DNA of 64,000 bases from Craspedostauros australis (Eukaryota > Bacillariophyta > Bacillariophyceae > Mastogloiales > Achnanthaceae). Made by a program: the position numbers and the translations under genes. The stretch covers positions 1,550,001 through 1,614,000 of the forward strand of contig JAMXDE010000012.1 in the NCBI GenBank assembly GCA_026770025.1. Direction: 5' to 3'. The notes beneath the pieces were generated by a model. It searched no databases and was not told the origin of the DNA. It saw only the letters and a program-made list of their open reading frames with translations. Positions 1 to 10,600 of the stretch are shown one piece after another (position 1 is the first letter of the stretch; each line of letters starts with the position of its first letter).

Positions 1-344
1 TTCTGTGGCGCGTTGTTTGTCTCCAGAGACCCCAAAGTTGACACTCACACGTGGTGGGCGAACAAAAGAAATCCACGTCAACCGTTCACAGACCAACCCG
101 CGAGGCAAAGAACAAACAGGCGGTTCGCCTCTCCATGCGTCTCTCGTCGTCCCCAGTTCTTCCTCTTTGTGTCGTTTCGCTTTGTGAGATGGCCCAGTCG
201 GATGCAAGTAATACGCGCAGTTGCCGCAATTCGTCTCCAGTTGTGAGGGAGGAATGAAGTTTGTGATGAATTCTCACAACAGGGAGAGAGAGAGAGAACT
301 TCGTGCACAAACAACGGCAGAACACGCGGCTCGGCACTTCCTCT
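1..344. other. Non-coding flank of the inverted-repeat element
   Basis: No convincing gene is seen. The overlapping short open frames have no recognisable domain. A short (GA)n run lies near 283-298. The left arm of the inverted-repeat element starts at 345. The last bases before it (acttcctct) do not match the bases following the right arm (tgcaacaaa), so no target duplication is visible. Confidence 0.5.
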
Positions 345-1622
345 GGGGAACACGGTAATTTGTCCACTCACGACTCCATGAGCTCGTGATTGAGCTGAAT
401 CGAGTCGTGCTTTATGACGTAGTTCCCGTCAAGCGCTGAAGTTGCGCGCCGGGCGTGCCTGATCCCCGCTCTCGCCCGATCCTCAATCTCGTGCTTGGTT
501 AGTTGTGAGGTTCGCTTGTGCAAACGAGTGTCATTTTCGTGTCGTTTGGCGGACGGGCGTGATGCCGAAAACAAGTTTCAGAGTACTGCGACATGTTACA
601 TTGTGTCAATTCGGACAAATGTGTTCTTCATTTTTGGACAAGTCGCGATTTCGTGTCGCATACACATAATATGCTAGCTATTTCGATTATGTTTGAAATG
701 TCCTACCACCAATGAAAAATAGTGTGTAGAAATATACGTAGCACAAGTACCAAGTTTGGCTTTGTTTGAGTTTGTGTGTCGGGGGACACAGGGGGGACAG
801 AGGGGGGACAGAGGGGTACACAGGGGGGACAGAGGGGTACACAGGGGGGACAGAGGGGGGACACAGGGGGTACACAGGGGGGACACAGGGGGGACAGAGG
901 GGGGACACAGGGGGGACATTTTGGATGTGATCCAACGGCGAAGTTCTGTCTTGTCGTGTTGCTTGGGTTTCGTTCCACAGAAGCCATTCGTCACGCATCT
1001 GTGCGCATGGCAAACAACAACCACGATAATGGCGAATGAATCTGCCTGTGTTTACAATACTTAGTGGCACAAAACGTCCGAATGTCTATGCGACATCCCA
1101 TGGACACAAAGGCTTCGCATCAACTTCCAAGGCTAGTACATAATGTAGATCACCTGTACTACACAGAAAAAGTACAAGCCACATCATACATGTTTGTCAT
1201 AGTCTTCACAGCATGCATTTAATTAATCCATAAAATATAGTATCTAATGAAGGGAATAAGTGCCTGATTTAGTCGTAGATATGTGCATCATCCATCTGTT
1301 GGCTCCAATTCCTTGCGTTGTGGGTCGTATTCTGACCAAACCTTCATCGGAAAGGATAAATATCCTACATTATAACAAGATCAGTGCATTGAGGGCATTC
1401 CAATGGGTATAATACCAGCTTGCAAACATCTAGATCCATCTGGAAGAGACGCTGGTAACCAAATCTGTGAATCGTACGATACCGCACGGCACGCATCACA
1501 CTGTACATTCTTCTTCATATCTATGCATTCCACAGACCATTTGGAGCAATCCAACCATCCATATCACTCCAATCACACTCCAAAGAGTACATACATAGAG
1601 TGTGGAGTCCTAGATCCGTCAA
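345..1622 (+). repeat. Left inverted arm (1278 bp)
   Basis: This is the reverse complement of 4177-5454. Starting 25 bases inside the terminus, CACGACTC (369-376) and GAGTCGTG (402-409) form a subterminal inverted pair around a GAGCTC-containing segment, a possible binding or hairpin site. The arm contains the G-rich minisatellite at 780-917. Open frames inside it are repeat-driven or lack any family signal. Confidence 0.85.
780..917 (+). repeat. G-rich minisatellite in left arm
   Basis: Tandem 8-10 bp units of the form GGGGGGACACA, GGGGGGACAGA and GGGGTACACA run for about 138 bp. Runs of four to six G separated by three to five bases occur throughout, which fits the general pattern for G-quadruplex formation. 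The mirror copy is at 4882-5019 on the other strand. Proline-, cysteine- or glycine-rich open frames here are by-products of the repeat. Confidence 0.85.
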
Positions 1623-1822
1623 GGAGGGATCCAATTCTATGGATGCGAATATCACGCAATACTGCACAAAAAGCATCACGGTAGACAACGTTCTAAGCAT
1701 ATGTCAACATACAATGTTGGTATTATTGCATTCAAAGAAGCGTATCGCTTCGGATATACTCAAATGGGTGTGGTTGTGAAGTTTGAAGTCTTAGATCTGT
1801 CATGAAGGGATTGCTGTCTACA

Positions 1823-1890
1823 GATGCTGGTATGTCACAATGCTGAACGGTGATCAGATGCTGGTATGTCACAATGCTGAACGGTGATCA
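1823..1890 (+). repeat. 34-bp perfect tandem duplication
   Basis: The unit at 1823-1856, beginning GATGCTGGTATGTCACAATG, is repeated exactly at 1857-1890. It lies in the element core just inside the left arm. Related diverged stretches (a 'tcctagatc' or 'tcttagatc' box followed by 'aaggga/aggagg') near 1608-1640 and 1789-1830 suggest older, longer repeats here. Confidence 0.8.
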
Positions 1891-2235
1891 TGTTGTTGTA
1901 CAGCGTTCTGAGAATATGTGCCTATGGCATGTCGACCATATTCCAATCCAATGCTTTGATGACTCCGAACACACTCCATAGAGCACGGATATGCAGCTTG
2001 ATGCTGTGAATGCATCAGGAAGGCGTATCGAGATGCGCTCAGGTGATCCACGCGTCATGACACCGCTCAGTGCCACCTGCCATCACTATCCGTAGAATTG
2101 GATCACTTCCAAATGGATACACTATTTCAAACTTCATGGCTGTAGCTTTTGCAATCTACTTGGAGTGGTGCGGTTGATAGCATCTCTCAAGAAGGCTGGC
2201 CAAATCCATAGATAGGCAGAAGACTGTACAGCGCC

Positions 2236-3975
2236 ATGCCCACCGCACAGGCCTGTCCCACGCAGAAATCCGTGATATCAGCATTCATAGAATTGGGTCC
2301 CTCCGTGACAGATCTAGGGCGGCAGCTCTATGCAATGGCTGACAGAACAGTTGGACCGGGTCAGGAAGTGGTCAATGGGTATGAATACAGAGGGCGTATC
2401 ATCGTCCCAAGCTCGGGGCCGGGACTGGCACAATCTGAGGTGCCAAGCTTGGAGTTTCCCGATCTGATCGGCCAAGTGTCGCAGACCAAATCTTGGGCAA
2501 TCCAGGTTCATGATATCATGGGCGACATACTCACATTCACAGAAGCAATGTGATCTGGATTGCTCGTGGAGTGCAGTGACGGTTCAGTCACAGCTTGTAG
2601 AGGCGCAGATGGCGCAGGCATACACTCCAAGCATGGTGACAAAGCAGCCAGGCTGTGGATAACCCACCGCACACTGGCCACCAACAAGGTCATGCAATCG
2701 CACCAAGTGGAGCTGGCAGGCATTTACGGGGTCCTCGTCATGCTAGAGGTGATATGCGAGGCATGCCAAGTCACCCAAGGCAAAGCTGTGCCAGAGTGCA
2801 ATACCGTGGGTGCTCTCAAGGATCTCGGCCGGGCTTGGAATTTATCCCCAGGGTCCGCAGATGCAGACCTGCAGAGAGCAGTCCACAATCAAAGTCATAA
2901 GCTCCTGATCGAGGTGCAAGGGCGGCACATAAAAGGGCACCAAGACAGCAGCAGGGCATGGGCAGAGCTAGACGACTGGGCCCACCTCAACGTGGAGGCA
3001 GATCGACTTGCAGGGGCGGTGCGCGCTTCCCTGTCAGAGGAGTGCGTTTACAGCGGCCATATCTGAGGGGAGCGAGCGTCATTCCACCGCCAATCCAAGC
3101 TGATGTCCATAGGATAGGACAACGTATCGGGGGAGCAAGCCACTCAATAGGCAATTGGTATTCTTCAGGCACAAAAGGTGTTCAGCAGCAGCGACCAGAT
3201 ACAGTGGGAAGCCATTGCAGGGGAGTTACGAGGCCCCGACCATTCCAAAAGGATTATATCATTCAAACTCATTGCAGGAGAGGCCGTGACAGGAAAATGC
3301 ATGCAACGGTGGGGCCTGCGCAGCTCCAATATATGTCCCAGTTGTGGAGAACAGGAGAGCAGCGCGCACTTTTGGGAGTGCAAGGACCCTTCCAGGGTGA
3401 GAGCGGCGGCAAGGCCTGCGGCTGACACCCGCAACTGGATGAATCGATATACAACCAGCCCAGGCGTCTCGCAAGCGAGAGCTTCAGCTCTGTGCAGTCA
3501 GGTCAGCGGCACAGTCTTTCTGCGACCAACAGACATGGGACCAGGAATGAGATCCGCAGTGAGCAGTCAGGCATCTGTGGGGTCCATGGCCCTGCGGAAG
3601 GGATTGCTATCCAAAGAATGGAGCGTCTTGCAAGAAACATTCCTGAGTCATCATGATACCAAACGAACGGCCAACAAGTGGTCCACACGCTTATTTCAAC
3701 GCATTTGGGAAATCGCATGGGAGCAGTGGCAGCTTCGGAATGAAGCGCTGTTTCAGCAAGAGGAATCGGCCGAAGCCAGAATGGAGCAGGCTCTAAGACA
3801 GCTATCAGCTTCAGTCCGGCTTCACCTCAAAGACACCCATACCAACAGCGAGAGGGTTGTCAGAACAGCTCCAGGAAGTACGGCTCCGGTGCAACAAATT
3901 GCGGCCTGGTTGGAGCAAGCAGCGCGAATGCTCGCGGAGCCAGCCGCCTATGGCACGCCGAGCCGATGGATATGA
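2236..3975 (+). pseudogene. Decayed LINE-like reverse transcriptase tail (RNase H + zinc-binding domain)
   Basis: One reading frame runs through this stretch but is broken by four in-frame stops: TGA near 2551 and 3064, and TAG near 3115 and 3151. From about 2560 it resembles an RNase H domain: CSDGS (first acidic residue), QVELAG (glutamate), ECNTVGAL where the usual third Asp-Asn site reads Cys-Asn, HIKGHQD, then LNVEADRLAG (last Asp). From about 3300 a C-x2-C-x7-H-x3-C cluster matches the zinc-binding tail that follows RNase H in many non-LTR reverse transcriptases. No polymerase palm motif (YxDD) or endonuclease is seen, so this is a 3'-terminal fragment captured between the arms. A homologous, uninterrupted tail lies at 62725-64000. 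The link to LINE-like elements is inferred from domain order. Confidence 0.65.
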
Positions 3976-4176
3976 TAAAAGCAGCAGGTCCCGAGTGACA
4001 AGGGGAGCGTTTGACGGATTAAGGAGGGCCGCAGGCCCAGAATCAATATGCATATCAACTACGTACTATGGAGTCTGGGCTCCCTTTCCACATGGTGGGA
4101 AATTGAAAGGAGGAGGAGAGAAGTGCCGACGGCACAGATGCCAGAGAGGTGATCCAATCCTTGCGGTATTCATTAA

Positions 4177-5454
4177 TTGATGGATCTAGGACTCCACACT
4201 CTATGTATGTACTCTTTGGAGTGTGATTGGAGTGATATGGATGGTTGGATTGCTCCAAATGGTCTGTGGAATGCATAGATATGAAGAAGAATGTACAGTG
4301 TGATGCGTGCCGTGCGGTATCGTACGATTCACAGATTTGGTTACCAGCGTCTCTTCCAGATGGATCTAGATGTTTGCAAGCTGGTAGTATACCCATTGGA
4401 ATGCCCTCAATGCACTGATCTTGTTATAATGTAGGATATTTATCCTTTCCGATGAAGGTTTGGTCAGAATACGACCCACAACGCAAGGAATTGGAGCCAA
4501 CAGATGGATGATGCACATATCTACGACTAAATCAGGCACTTATTCCCTTCATTAGATACTATATTTTATGGATTAATTAAATGCATGCTGTGAAGACTAT
4601 GACAAACATGTATGATGTGGCTTGTACTTTTTCTGTGTAGTACAGGTGATCTACATTATGTACTAGCCTTGGAAGTTGATGCGAAGCCTTTGTGTCCATG
4701 GGATGTCGCATAGACATTCGGACGTTTTGTGCCACTAAGTATTGTAAACACAGGCAGATTCATTCGCCATTATCGTGGTTGTTGTTTGCCATGCGCACAG
4801 ATGCGTGACGAATGGCTTCTGTGGAACGAAACCCAAGCAACACGACAAGACAGAACTTCGCCGTTGGATCACATCCAAAATGTCCCCCCTGTGTCCCCCC
4901 TCTGTCCCCCCTGTGTCCCCCCTGTGTACCCCCTGTGTCCCCCCTCTGTCCCCCCTGTGTACCCCTCTGTCCCCCCTGTGTACCCCTCTGTCCCCCCTCT
5001 GTCCCCCCTGTGTCCCCCGACACACAAACTCAAACAAAGCCAAACTTGGTACTTGTGCTACGTATATTTCTACACACTATTTTTCATTGGTGGTAGGACA
5101 TTTCAAACATAATCGAAATAGCTAGCATATTATGTGTATGCGACACGAAATCGCGACTTGTCCAAAAATGAAGAACACATTTGTCCGAATTGACACAATG
5201 TAACATGTCGCAGTACTCTGAAACTTGTTTTCGGCATCACGCCCGTCCGCCAAACGACACGAAAATGACACTCGTTTGCACAAGCGAACCTCACAACTAA
5301 CCAAGCACGAGATTGAGGATCGGGCGAGAGCGGGGATCAGGCACGCCCGGCGCGCAACTTCAGCGCTTGACGGGAACTACGTCATAAAGCACGACTCGAT
5401 TCAGCTCAATCACGAGCTCATGGAGTCGTGAGTGGACAAATTACCGTGTTCCCC
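4177..5454 (-). repeat. Right inverted arm (1278 bp)
   Basis: Mirror image of 345-1622. Position p in the left arm pairs with 5799 minus p here, with no insertions or deletions detected. The outer terminus ends ...ATTACCGTGTTCCCC before unrelated flanking DNA. The G-rich minisatellite appears as C-rich units at 4882-5019. Confidence 0.85.
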
Positions 5455-5699
5455 TGCAACAAACCCGCAAATCCAAACAGCCAATTCGCAATCGCCAAAA
5501 ATTCATGCCGACAAGCAACGGTTATCCAAGACTCGTCATTCATGAATACGAAGCGTACAGACTAATCTAGAGTCTTGCCTCTCGAGATGGAAACCTTGAT
5601 CGCTATTCCACTCAGGCCATCAAGGATCGTTGAAGATCATACGTATCATAGTATAGTTGGAATAAATAGCGTGTGAAAGATTATCACTCCATGCTTCCA

Positions 5700-7049
5700 T
5701 CAATCTACCGCATTGACTGAGGAATCAGTGCCTCCAGAGATCACATCCTTGGCCACCAACAATGCCATTTCAAAGTCCGCCACAAGATCGTCACGATCTT
5801 CCATTCCGATGCTAACACGAAGCAACCCTGGGGGACTGACGACGCGTCCCTCCGGTTCGATGCTTGCTCTGTGTTCAATCAAAGTCTCCGTCCCACCGAG
5901 GCTCGTTGCTCTCCGCACTGTTTGCAACGCAGCGGCGAAAGCGGTTGCCCACACTGCATCTTCCAACTCGATGCTCAACACGCCTCCAAATCCTTTCGGC
6001 ATCTGCTGCTTGGCTAGGTCGTGGTTTGGATTGGATGCCAGCCCAGGATAGTGCACACGCTTGATCATTTCGCTCGCTTCCAGCTTGGATGCGCAGTACA
6101 AGGCAGTTTGGGACATGCGTTCGGCACGGATGTGCAGAGTCCGCAAGCCACGCAGGACGAGCCACGAATCGAAAGGTGACGCCACGCCACCCACCGCAAC
6201 TTGCGTTTCCTGCAACAACGGGGCAAGGCGCCTGCCGTTCTCTGTGAACGGCGAAGCTGTCGCTACTCCCACCAGGGCATCGGAATGGCCTCCGAGCGAT
6301 TTGGTCGCAGAATGCATCACCAGGTCAGGTCCGAACTGATGAAATGAATGCATGATGTAGGATGCATGGTGCGTGGGGTGTATATCATGTGGCACGAGTA
6401 GTCGTATGGATGGCACATGCAGTATGGGAATGTCATTCCACGTATGTGGCGTTGCAAGAGGCTTGTCAGTGGCATGCTGGAGAAGCTTAGATCCAGATTC
6501 CTTTCAAGAGCGTCGTGTTTGGACAATTCATCGATTCACTCTGCGAATCCGCGAATCTGCAAAGGCCGCACACTCACAAACACTCACATCATGCTGCACC
6601 TACTCGTACCTTCAGCGTTTGCATCAATACTGGCGGGATCAACGTGGAATCCACAGCGATGGTCGTCTTGGGAGACATAGATCGCACCAAATCGCAGATG
6701 CGTTGGATATCCAAAACATCGAGCATGGGATTCGATGGTGATTCCATCCAAACGATCGTGTCTTCCTCAGGATCGCTCTTTCTCACAGCATCAAGCACGC
6801 TTTGCGGTTCCAACATGTCCACCTGCTCCATTCGCACGCCATGACGCGAGAACACGTCCAAGCCAAGCGTCATCAGCCCATGGTAGCAGCTCCTGCCAGC
6901 AATCAGACGGACCGGCGACTTGTGAGCCAGCAGGATTGAGGCAACAGCCATCATGCCCGACGAGAATGCATACGTCGTCGGCTGTGCGTGACCATTTCCG
7001 TCTGCATTGACAGTGGCGCAAATGCTATCGCCGGTTGCATCAAGTAGCC
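5700..7049 (-). pseudogene. Trans-sulfuration PLP enzyme, 3' exons (cystathionine gamma-synthase/lyase family), split by a Copia insertion
   Basis: Two exons, 6610-7049 and 5700-6335, are separated by a 274-bp intron (GTACGAG...CAG). They encode the catalytic and C-terminal parts of a Cys/Met-metabolism PLP enzyme. Family signatures include AFSSGMMAV near the start, IVWMESPSNPMLDV, and MHSATKSLGGHSD with the Schiff-base lysine, which aligns across the splice junction. The 5' exon lies 8.8 kb away at 15876-16271, with a full Copia element between. If the element and one copy of TAGCC are ignored, the frame is continuous and would give 488 residues, normal for the family. The enzyme would make or cleave cystathionine in methionine/cysteine metabolism; the sequence alone does not separate synthase from lyase. 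The allele is probably inactive unless a second, uninserted copy exists. Confidence 0.85.
7045..7049. repeat. Target-site duplication (TAGCC), left copy
   Basis: TAGCC directly precedes the left LTR and recurs directly after the right LTR at 15876-15880. Five bases is the usual Copia duplication length. Confidence 0.85.
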
Positions 7050-7591
7050 AGTTAGTATTCCGTGTCTTCTGCACGTTGTCAGGAGGATGGTTTGTCCTTC
7101 AACCGGTTTTGACGCCGTTTGATGTTGAGAACAAAGCTGAATCAGACGATGATGTAACTGTAGTAGACTTGAAGGTAAACTGGTAAGATTGTTTCTGATT
7201 GCTTGTTTTATGTGTTAAGCTTACTGTTGACAGGACGATCGAGTAAAAGGGCAGGATTCATGCTATCGTGCTTGAGCCGTTTGTGTTGTACAGCAACATG
7301 TCGTGATGGTTCTGCACATACCCAGCTGTTCAGTAGCCCCATCTGTAGAGCAGTACTTGATCCACGGGTGTGGATATGCTTCAAGATGCCTGCAGGATTC
7401 GCAAGATGGTTAGCTGAACAGGTGGCGCGGTTGCATGAGCTGGAGGATGAGCAGAGCATGGATTGTGGTTCAACTATACACCATGCGCGCGGTAGCCTTT
7501 CATGGCAGTATCGGGTTCGGATACCGGGTACCGTGTACGCAACGCGGACGATTGAGTCCCGAGTGGATCCCGGACCAAGTCTGTCCCAACT
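7050..7591 (-). repeat. 3' LTR of the Copia element
   Basis: 542 bp, the same length as the other LTR. It starts AGTTAGTATTCC and ends GTCCCAACT on the plus strand, giving AGTT/AACT terminal inversion. A visible difference from the other copy is A versus G in AGTTAGTRTTCC. Confidence 0.93.
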
Positions 7592-7605
7592 CTCCCTCTC
7601 GGCGT
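7592..7605 (-). other. Probable polypurine tract
   Basis: Directly upstream of the 3' LTR on the minus strand is GCCGAGAGGGAG, a purine-rich stretch at the place expected for plus-strand DNA priming. Position and composition are the only evidence. Confidence 0.5.
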
Positions 7606-7673
7606 AGTGCGAAGCATGTCCCTGGAGTAAAAACCTCCATCGTTCGATCAACAGTTCACAATTTGTGATGCCC

Positions 7674-10600
7674 TCACCACCCCATGAGCATACGGCGTAG
7701 ATGCTCGAATGCGTCCCGCGCGAGGCCCTTGGTGAAGATTTCGGCAATTTGGTTGGGTGTCGGCACGTGAAGGATCCGAATGAAACCCTCCTTGACCCAG
7801 TGCCAGAAGAAGTGCCACTTGGTTAGGAAGTGCTTGGTTCGTGCCGTGACCTTGTGATTCGTTGCCAGGGAGATACACGCCTCGTTGTCCTCAAACACGG
7901 TGCATTGGATGTTGGTTTGCAGCGATTGGTTGAGGCTGGTTGATGCTTTCACTTCGTTGATAAGTTGTTGCATCGGGATGAGGGCGCGCATAGCGAGAGA
8001 CAGCGCGGCGTACTCCGATTCCATTGTGGATAAGGCGATTTCCGTCTGCAGCTTCGATTTCCACACAAGTGGGCAGCCGCCGAGGATGATGACATACCCT
8101 GTGCGGGAACGTACTGCATTTGGGGAGTCGTCGGCCTCGCGCTTGTACAGGCCTGCGAAATCGGCATCAACGTAACACTCCAGGTTGAGTCGACCCGTCG
8201 GGCGCACGATGGTTCCCATGGTGTTGGTGTGACGAAGGTAGCGCACTATCATTTTGATTGCCTTTGCGTGTGGCTGGTGAGGGTCGTTGCTGAATCGCGC
8301 CACTTGAGAGACGGCGAAAGCCAGGTCGGGGCGTGTATTCGTGGTCAGGTATAGTAGCATGCCAACGACGGAGCGGTAGTTCCATGCCTCCTTCATCGGG
8401 GGTTGGTCTATTGATGCTCCAAGGGCAAGTTGTGTCGTAGGTGTCACGTTGGGTTTGCAGTTCTGCATGCCTGTAGCGTCGATGATTTTGTTGATGAGGC
8501 CGGTTTGTTTGAGGTGGATGGTGTTGTTCTTGGGGTCTCTGTGTAGCGATATTCCCAGAAATTCCGTGAAGGTGCCTTCTCGTGTGAGATCAAATCCGCG
8601 CTTACGCATGGACTCAATGAATGCGTCCGCTTCTTCTTCCGTGCGCGCAGCGATGCCGGCATCGTCCACATAGAGGACGATCATCATTCCATCGCGCATG
8701 AACAGGCACCGTTCTTGATCACACGCGTGGAATCCTTCCGCGAGGAGAGCACGTACAAGGTGTTGGTACCATAGCTTGGGAGCTATAGTTAACCCGTAGA
8801 GGCTTTTGATCAGCTTGAGGCATGTATCGGGTCCGTTGGTTGATCGGAATCCGCGTGGAAGGTGTAGGTATACCGGACGATGGATGTCGGCTTGTACGAA
8901 GGCGTTTGAGAAATCAATTGACGTCGTGACCCAGCGAAGCAAAATGGAAAGGATGAGAAAGACGCGAACAGAGGACCAGGCAACGACCGGAGCGTAAGTT
9001 GCTTCCGTTTCAGTCATCATGTCGCCTCTGCAGCACCACCGTCCCTTATACTTCTTTACCGTGCCGTCGGGCATCCGCTTGCGCCGAAACACCCACGTGC
9101 CAGGGAAGATGCGATCAGTAGCGGTGGATTTTGGCACCTCAATCCACGTCCCCTTTTTGGTAAGGTCATGAATTTCTTTGTGTGCGGCTGCCATCCATTC
9201 TTGTTTGTTGTCGTCGTTCATCGCCTCGCTGAAGGAGAGGGTGTCGGGATCGGCCTTGGATGCCTTGTAGCTGACGTGTCGATCCGAGATGCTGAGATCG
9301 CCCCCGGTCGTGAAGAAGTTGAGCAAGTCGTACGTGATGAAGGCTCGGTGGTCGGTGTGGTCGTCGCCATCGTGCTCAAGGGTTGCTGCCATCGCGTAGT
9401 GTTCGTCGGTTTCGTCATTCTCATGTTGTTGTGAAAAATGAGCGTTTGTTGGAGCTGGGGCACGGTGTTCGGCCGGTTCGAATTCGCTTGGCGGAGCCAT
9501 GATTGTCGGTGGCACCTCCGGCACGACGCCGAGTTGGATGTGCAGGTGCAGTATGCCGATTTCAAAACGCTCGTCGTGCGTAATGAGGTGCCAAGCGAAG
9601 CCCGCTCGTCGCATGAAGTCCTGCACTCGCTCGTCTTCGTCCGGTGGTCGTAGGCCATTTTCCATGGCGGCGATGGCCCGTTCCAGAGTGTATCGCTGGC
9701 CTTGAGTTCTTGGTATGAAGCCGAAGTATGAAACGGGGAGGTGGTATTCGCCTGTTTCGAGCATTTCTTCGACGGCATCGACGAATCGGCGAATAGCGTA
9801 GTAAACGCACTGGCTCCTTGCGGCTTCCGTCGGGAATCGAAATTGCACTACATGGTCGAAGTAATGGCCGATGTGTCGAGTGATGTTGACATGGTGTGGC
9901 CAAAGGTGGCCGATGTCGATGGGGCGCATTGTGGTGCCTGGAAGTGGGTCGTCGTCCTCCGAGGACGAGTCGGAGTGATTGCTCATCATGAGGATGTGGT
10001 GCTCGTTGGTTGGCGTTCCTTTGCTAGCTTCCGCTTCTTCTTGTTCCTTGCGCATCCTGGCTCGGATTTCGAGTTGCTGGATGCGAAGCATCCTTTCCAT
10101 CTCGAGGTCGCCCTGCGCCCAACGTCGTTCCTCCCAGGTCAATTCGGTGGTGTCGAGTGTCGCCAGATTTCGGAGCATGGAGTCAGCGTCGCGCACCAGA
10201 TCGTGGGCCTTCTGTGTTACCATTTCATTTGTGTGGGTTGTGTAGCGCTGAAGGGTCGCGCGGCAGGTCTGGAGAGCGTGCTTTATGTCTTCCATGGCTT
10301 GGTCCTTGCTAGGTTCACTTGTTGCGATGGTGGTTACGTTTGCGCTGGTTTCGGATGGTTGTGTGACGTCGTCGGCCCAAACCACTTTTCCGCCCAAGGT
10401 GTCGTAGGTGAGGCGCTCAACGGTCCGTCGCTCTCGTGGTGTGCGTTTGTTGATGCGTTCAGAGCGGCGCAGTGGAGGTGTCTTTACTTTCTTCGTCGTG
10501 GGTTGCTCTGTCTGTGCGGTGATGGGTTTGCGCAGCGGTGAAGTCGGAGGAGAGTCGATTGGTGGTTGTATGTCGTCGTCACTGTTGTCGTTGATAACTC

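Larger units (their letters stand above)
345..5454. mobile_element. Long-terminal-inverted-repeat element, non-autonomous
   Basis: Two inverted arms of equal length, 345-1622 and 4177-5454 (1278 bp each), enclose a 2554-bp core. The ends read GGGGAACACGGTAATTTGTC inward from both sides. The arms match almost base for base: encoded shadow frames are identical over hundreds of bases, and the differences I could see are one base near 1411 and one at 1618. They therefore arose, or were homogenised, recently. The core carries only a decayed RNase H/zinc-tail fragment of a retroelement and no recognisable transposase, integrase or tyrosine recombinase. Possible readings are a foldback or MULE-like non-autonomous DNA transposon that captured a retroelement fragment, or a palindromic rearrangement. 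No target duplication flanks it, which leaves the class open. Confidence 0.75.

Noticed and set aside
780-917. Possible CRISPR-like array
   Set aside because: Units are 8-10 bp with no spacers, in a eukaryotic mobile element.
674-1070. Several Pro/Cys- or Gly-rich open frames in the inverted arms
   Set aside because: They consist of translated minisatellite, occur identically in both arms in mirror orientation, and have no domain.
345-5454. Helitron, Crypton or Polinton
   Set aside because: No Rep/helicase, tyrosine recombinase or DNA polymerase is seen, and the ends are long perfect inverted arms.
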